Of a stretch of DNA of 64,000 bases, positions 61,397 to 64,000 are shown in pieces. Each line of letters opens with the position of its first letter. The stretch's first letter is position 1. The DNA lies in assembly GCA_013399895.1 (NCBI GenBank), contig VXBA01003716.1, forward strand, positions 359,679 to 423,678. Reading direction: 5' to 3'. The notes below the pieces were generated by a model that was given only the letters and a program-made list of their open reading frames with translations, was not told the origin of the DNA and did no database searches. This DNA is from Serilophus lunatus (lineage: Eukaryota > Chordata > Aves > Passeriformes > Eurylaimidae). A program made the translations under genes and the position numbers.

Positions 61397-61418
61397 GTGT
61401 GTGTGTGTGTGTGTGTAA
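61397..61418. repeat. (TG)n microsatellite in PDGFB 3' UTR
   Basis: About eleven TG units on the plus strand, hence (CA)n in the PDGFB mRNA. Confidence 0.92.
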
Positions 61419-61595
61419 AACTTTAAAATTACGCTAATAAATGAAAGAAGGGAGGCTTTGGTGGGAGAAGGTCCACTGATGGAAAGGGAAGCACCAGTTG
61501 CTGTCTGAATCAGACGTCGAGGCAGATGGACAAACAGGAAAAGTTATCACTCCAAGGACCCCATGGGGGCAATACAGCAAATATATTAAATAAAC

Positions 61596-62782
61596 CTGTA
61601 AGTGAAACAAAACCAGACATGGCATTAGAATATGTAACCCTTTCCTCCTGCAATTCCCCTCCTATCCCCTTTTCATCTCTGGAAATATTTGTGTTGAAGT
61701 GCCAGATTAGAAGATCAGGAATACTTTTTACCTCTATTTTGAGCCAAAGCTGAGATATGCATTGGTTTGCATCATTTCTACCTTGGGAACTTCAGGCTGG
61801 CCAGGAGAATCCTGGGATAGTCAGAGCCCTCATAGTGCTAAGCATGGGAATCCCAATCCCAAGACACTGCCTGGTGCTCCTTGTCCCCAGCTCCTGAAAT
61901 ACCACACACATGGAAGCCCACTGCCCCCTCTGCTGATGTGAGGGGAAATGACTGTGAAGGGAGTTGCCTCACTTGAGTGGTTCACTCAAGGGGCTGGAGG
62001 AGAGCTGGAACTGCTGAGCCATGGATCCTATTAGGCTGTGTTGCCTCTCTCTAAATTCAGCTCTCTTGAAATTCAGCTCCCCCATCTGTGCCCAAACTAC
62101 TTTCTCTCTTTTCTCTACCTTTCCCTCTCACAGAGAACTAGAACTTATTCTCCTTTCCCTCCTACCAGTAAAATTTTTCTGATGATGAGGGAATTGCTCC
62201 TGTTTATACAAGCCATGGAGAGAAGAATCAGATCCTGGCCTGACAAAGTCCAGATCTCTTCACAGAGATTCCAGTTCTCCTTTTCCCTAGTATGACCTTT
62301 CTTATGCACATAGGTTTCCTGCTAGGAGAATGATGAACAAAAATTGTTGCAGCTTTTCAGTCTTTCTGCCAACTCAACCAATGAAACACGAGGAAGGGGG
62401 ATCCCCAGAGCAACATTAATTCTCTGCTTTCAAAAGAGAATCAATAGAGAAAGGAGAACAGGAGTTGCTCCACAAAAGAGATGAATTACATGGACCCCAA
62501 GGGGCTTTAGGTGTAGAGAGGCTTGTCTTCTGCCTGTAAGAGAGGCAGAGAAATGCAAGGGCAGGGACTGAGAACAAGGATGGCTGGAGCAAGGGTGGCT
62601 TGATCTTTCCAATTCTGCAAAGAGCCACAAAGTCATAAATAGGACACACATGTTGGCACCCAACCTAATCCTTCTCCCTCCTTCAACCCAGATTTTATCC
62701 TGCAGTAGCGCCACACTGAATGAGTGGCCAGTGCTGTCCTGGGAGGACATCTCTCCCGACTGAAAAAGTAGCTTGCTGTTAC
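61596..62782 (-). other. PDGFB: PDGFB intron 6
   Basis: Donor GTAACAG at 62782 and acceptor TTTCACTTACAG at 61596. It separates the stop-bearing exon 6 from non-coding exon 7. Nothing else recognised. Confidence 0.85.
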
Positions 62783-62952
62783 CTGCCTTATGCTCTCTTT
62801 CCCTTGCCAGCACTTCTATGCTATGAGGATTTCTTTCAGCACTTTCTTATCGTTGACATGCTTGTACTTCTTATGTTTCCTCTTCTGTGCCGGCGGCCGG
62901 CGTACTCGCTGCCTCTGTGAGACAGCGGCTGTGGTGAACGACGGTGATGAGC
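62783..62952 (-). other. PDGFB: PDGFB exon 6 (coding end plus 33 nt of 3' UTR)
   Basis: The whole exon runs from the acceptor TTTTGGCAG to the donor GGCAG|GTAAC. The stop is at 62816-62818. The 33 untranslated bases and the GGCAG ending resemble human exon 6. Confidence 0.85.
62816..62952 (-). CDS. PDGFB: PDGFB exon 6 coding part
   Basis: It starts with two bases completing an arginine codon (C from exon 5, then GC), runs SSPSFTTAAVSQRQRVRRPP through KYKHVNDKKVLKEILIA, and ends in TAG. Very rich in Arg and Lys. Confidence 0.94.
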
Positions 62953-63499
62953 CTGCCAAAACAGAGAAGAGAGTGTCTGTACAGCGAGGGGCAGACAGCT
63001 CATGTTGAAATGTCTTTCTCCACGCACTGTCAACAAAGGGCTCTGCAACAGGAGGGTCACAAGGCCTCTTTCTATTCTTCTGTCCCTTGTCCTCTGTTCT
63101 CCACACTCTCTATCCTCTCCCTTTTCCCACCATGCCTGCCCCCTAACCTCTCACCTTCCCTTCCTTCATTTCTCTTGGTTTCAGCTGCTTGCTGGCAGGC
63201 AGACACCCTGGGAAAGGCCCCTCGGCTGGTATAAACCAGCAAAGGCCCGTGGGATTCACTGGAGCTAAGTAGAATGAAGTCAGTGGAGGGCTCTTCCCTC
63301 TCTCCCCATCCCCTCTTCCCGTGCCTCCCTCCATTCTACTAATGCCAAGATCCTTACGTCTCTGTTCACGTGGCCCTGGACGGATGTTCCTAGGGGGCGG
63401 TCGGTACACGGCTTCACACCGACATTGCACGTGGTCCTCCAAAGGCACAACGACTTTTTTGAATTTTGCCTTCCTCTGGACAAATTCAATCTTGTTCAC
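62816..63499 (-). CDS. PDGFB: PDGFB, platelet-derived growth factor B chain, 3' part (exons 5-6)
   Basis: PDGF-B is a secreted, disulphide-linked growth factor that signals through PDGF receptors, chiefly to recruit pericytes and smooth muscle cells. The window holds the last two coding exons: 63358-63499 (47 codons and one base) and 62816-62952 (two bases, 44 codons and TAG). Exon 5 opens VNKIEFVQRKAKFKKVVV and continues LEDHVQCRCE, the end of the cystine-knot domain with its last two cysteines. Human has VRKIEIVRKKPIFKK and LEDHLACKCE. Exon 6 encodes the basic C-terminal tail QRQRVRRPPAQKRKHKKYKH, the matrix/heparan-sulphate retention motif, and ends KEILIA. Exons 1-4 (signal peptide, propeptide and most of the growth factor domain) are outside the window, above 64000. 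PDGFA would be the main alternative, but the tail and the conserved exon 7 favour PDGFB. Confidence 0.95.
62953..63357 (-). other. PDGFB: PDGFB intron 5
   Basis: 405 bases with donor GTAAGG and acceptor TTTTGGCAG. Nothing else recognised. Confidence 0.92.
63358..63499 (-). CDS. PDGFB: PDGFB exon 5
   Basis: 142 nt, acceptor CCAAATAG and donor AGAC|GTAAGG. It begins with a valine codon in phase 0, like human exon 5, and ends GPREQRR across the junction (human GGSQEQR). It contains the paired cysteines of QCRCE. Confidence 0.95.
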
Positions 63500-64000
63500 C
63501 TATTTGGAAGAGAGAAGCAAGCAAAAGATTAATATAGCTATAAAAATAATCTGTAAAAATAATCAGTGTCAGTGCACTTCAGTACTGGCTTTCTTCTTAA
63601 AGGGTCATAAGGCAGCTCATGGAGCACAGTTCAAATTCATGGGTGGTGTGTATGGGAGATAATTCTGAACATGCCAGCAGAGCTGGCCTAGACCAGGCAA
63701 GTTTGACTATCTCTGGCTGGTTTCCCCATTCCTAACTATTTCTGCTGCTTGAGCAGCATGACTGGCTGATAACAGACAGAAACATGGAACACGCAGAATA
63801 CGTTAGCCTGTTTCTGACAGACATGATGGTGGAGACCTGGGAGCAACCAGATCTAATTCCCGCAGGAAACTATGGGAAGGACAAAAGGAGAAAAACTCAG
63901 GCCCAATGCAAGCTAACACAGCTTCACCAGCTCTGCAGAGGCCTGTCTGAATTTGTCTCAAGCTCTTTAATAACTCGCAGGGTTGAAGCCCTTAGCTCTG
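63500..64000 (-). other. PDGFB: PDGFB intron 4 (partial)
   Basis: Intronic sequence upstream of exon 5. I do not see exon 4 (the cysteine-rich core of the growth factor domain) before the window ends. Confidence 0.8.

Larger units (their letters stand above)
59366..61595 (-). other. PDGFB: PDGFB exon 7 (non-coding 3' UTR exon)
   Basis: The acceptor TTTCACTTACAG precedes GTTTATTTAATATATTTGCT. This opening, and the following TGTATTGCCCCCATGGGG and TCCTTGGAGTGATAA, matches my memory of the start of human PDGFB exon 7 almost base for base. Human PDGFB likewise has a last exon that is wholly 3' UTR. At the far end, the minus strand reads TTTATACTCACTGTATTTAA then AATTGT and an A run, closely like the human mRNA end. 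The exon is about 2.2 kb. Between these ends it carries AT, CA and GT/TA simple repeats. No canonical AATAAA lies at the 3' end; the cleavage position near 59366 is estimated from that similarity. Confidence 0.85.

Noticed and set aside
1..64000. CRISPR array, operons, tRNA or rRNA genes
   Set aside because: None seen. The window is vertebrate nuclear DNA, and the direct repeats present are microsatellites or transposon tails.

Overview
The window is vertebrate nuclear DNA, most likely avian. It contains split genes with GT-AG introns, CpG-rich promoters, long non-coding 3' ends and two CR1-type LINE remnants with the CR1-style 3' tail. The introns are short for an amniote. I cannot name the species. 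Three genes are recognisable, all on the minus strand, in the order (5' to 3' along the minus strand) PDGFB, CBX7, CBX6. This is the order of the human chr22q13.1 block, but without the APOBEC3 cluster that separates CBX6 and CBX7 in mammals.

Layout from low to high coordinates. 1-574: nothing recognised (begins in a C run). About 560-8245: 3' UTR and downstream region of CBX6, with two canonical polyadenylation signals (minus AATAAA at 4730-4735 and 575-580). 8246-17698: CBX6 coding exons 2-5. Exon 1 falls in or next to a 420-base assembly gap (17722-18141) inside the promoter CpG island. 18142-about 22480: intergenic. About 22480-29290: probable long 3' UTR of CBX7. 29291-38814: complete CBX7 coding sequence in six exons (244 codons plus stop), with a 225-base gap in intron 1. 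38815-about 39000: CBX7 5' UTR and promoter with a polypurine tract. About 39000-59365: a 20-kb intergenic stretch with no gene I can support, holding CR1 and MIR-like fragments and a (CCCAT)8 array. 59366-63499: the last three exons of PDGFB (non-coding exon 7, exon 6 with the stop, exon 5). 63500-64000 is PDGFB intron 4, and the rest of the gene lies beyond the window.

CBX6 and CBX7 are paralogous chromobox subunits of canonical Polycomb repressive complex 1. They share exon lengths (44, 66 and 67 nt for exons 2-4) and intron phases, as expected of a tandem duplication. Both keep the chromodomain tryptophans for H3K27me3 reading and the C-terminal Pc box for RING1 binding. PDGFB encodes the platelet-derived growth factor B chain; the window holds the end of its cystine-knot domain and the basic retention tail.

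No bacterial-type operon, CRISPR array, tRNA, rRNA or viral gene was seen. I found no convincing undescribed gene system. The best leads are RNA-processing and DNA-structure signals: a sense polyadenylation signal about 55 nt into CBX7 intron 1, complementary CA and GU tracts in the PDGFB 3' UTR, a NAGNAG acceptor in CBX7, and G-quadruplex or H-DNA candidates around the CBX7 promoter.
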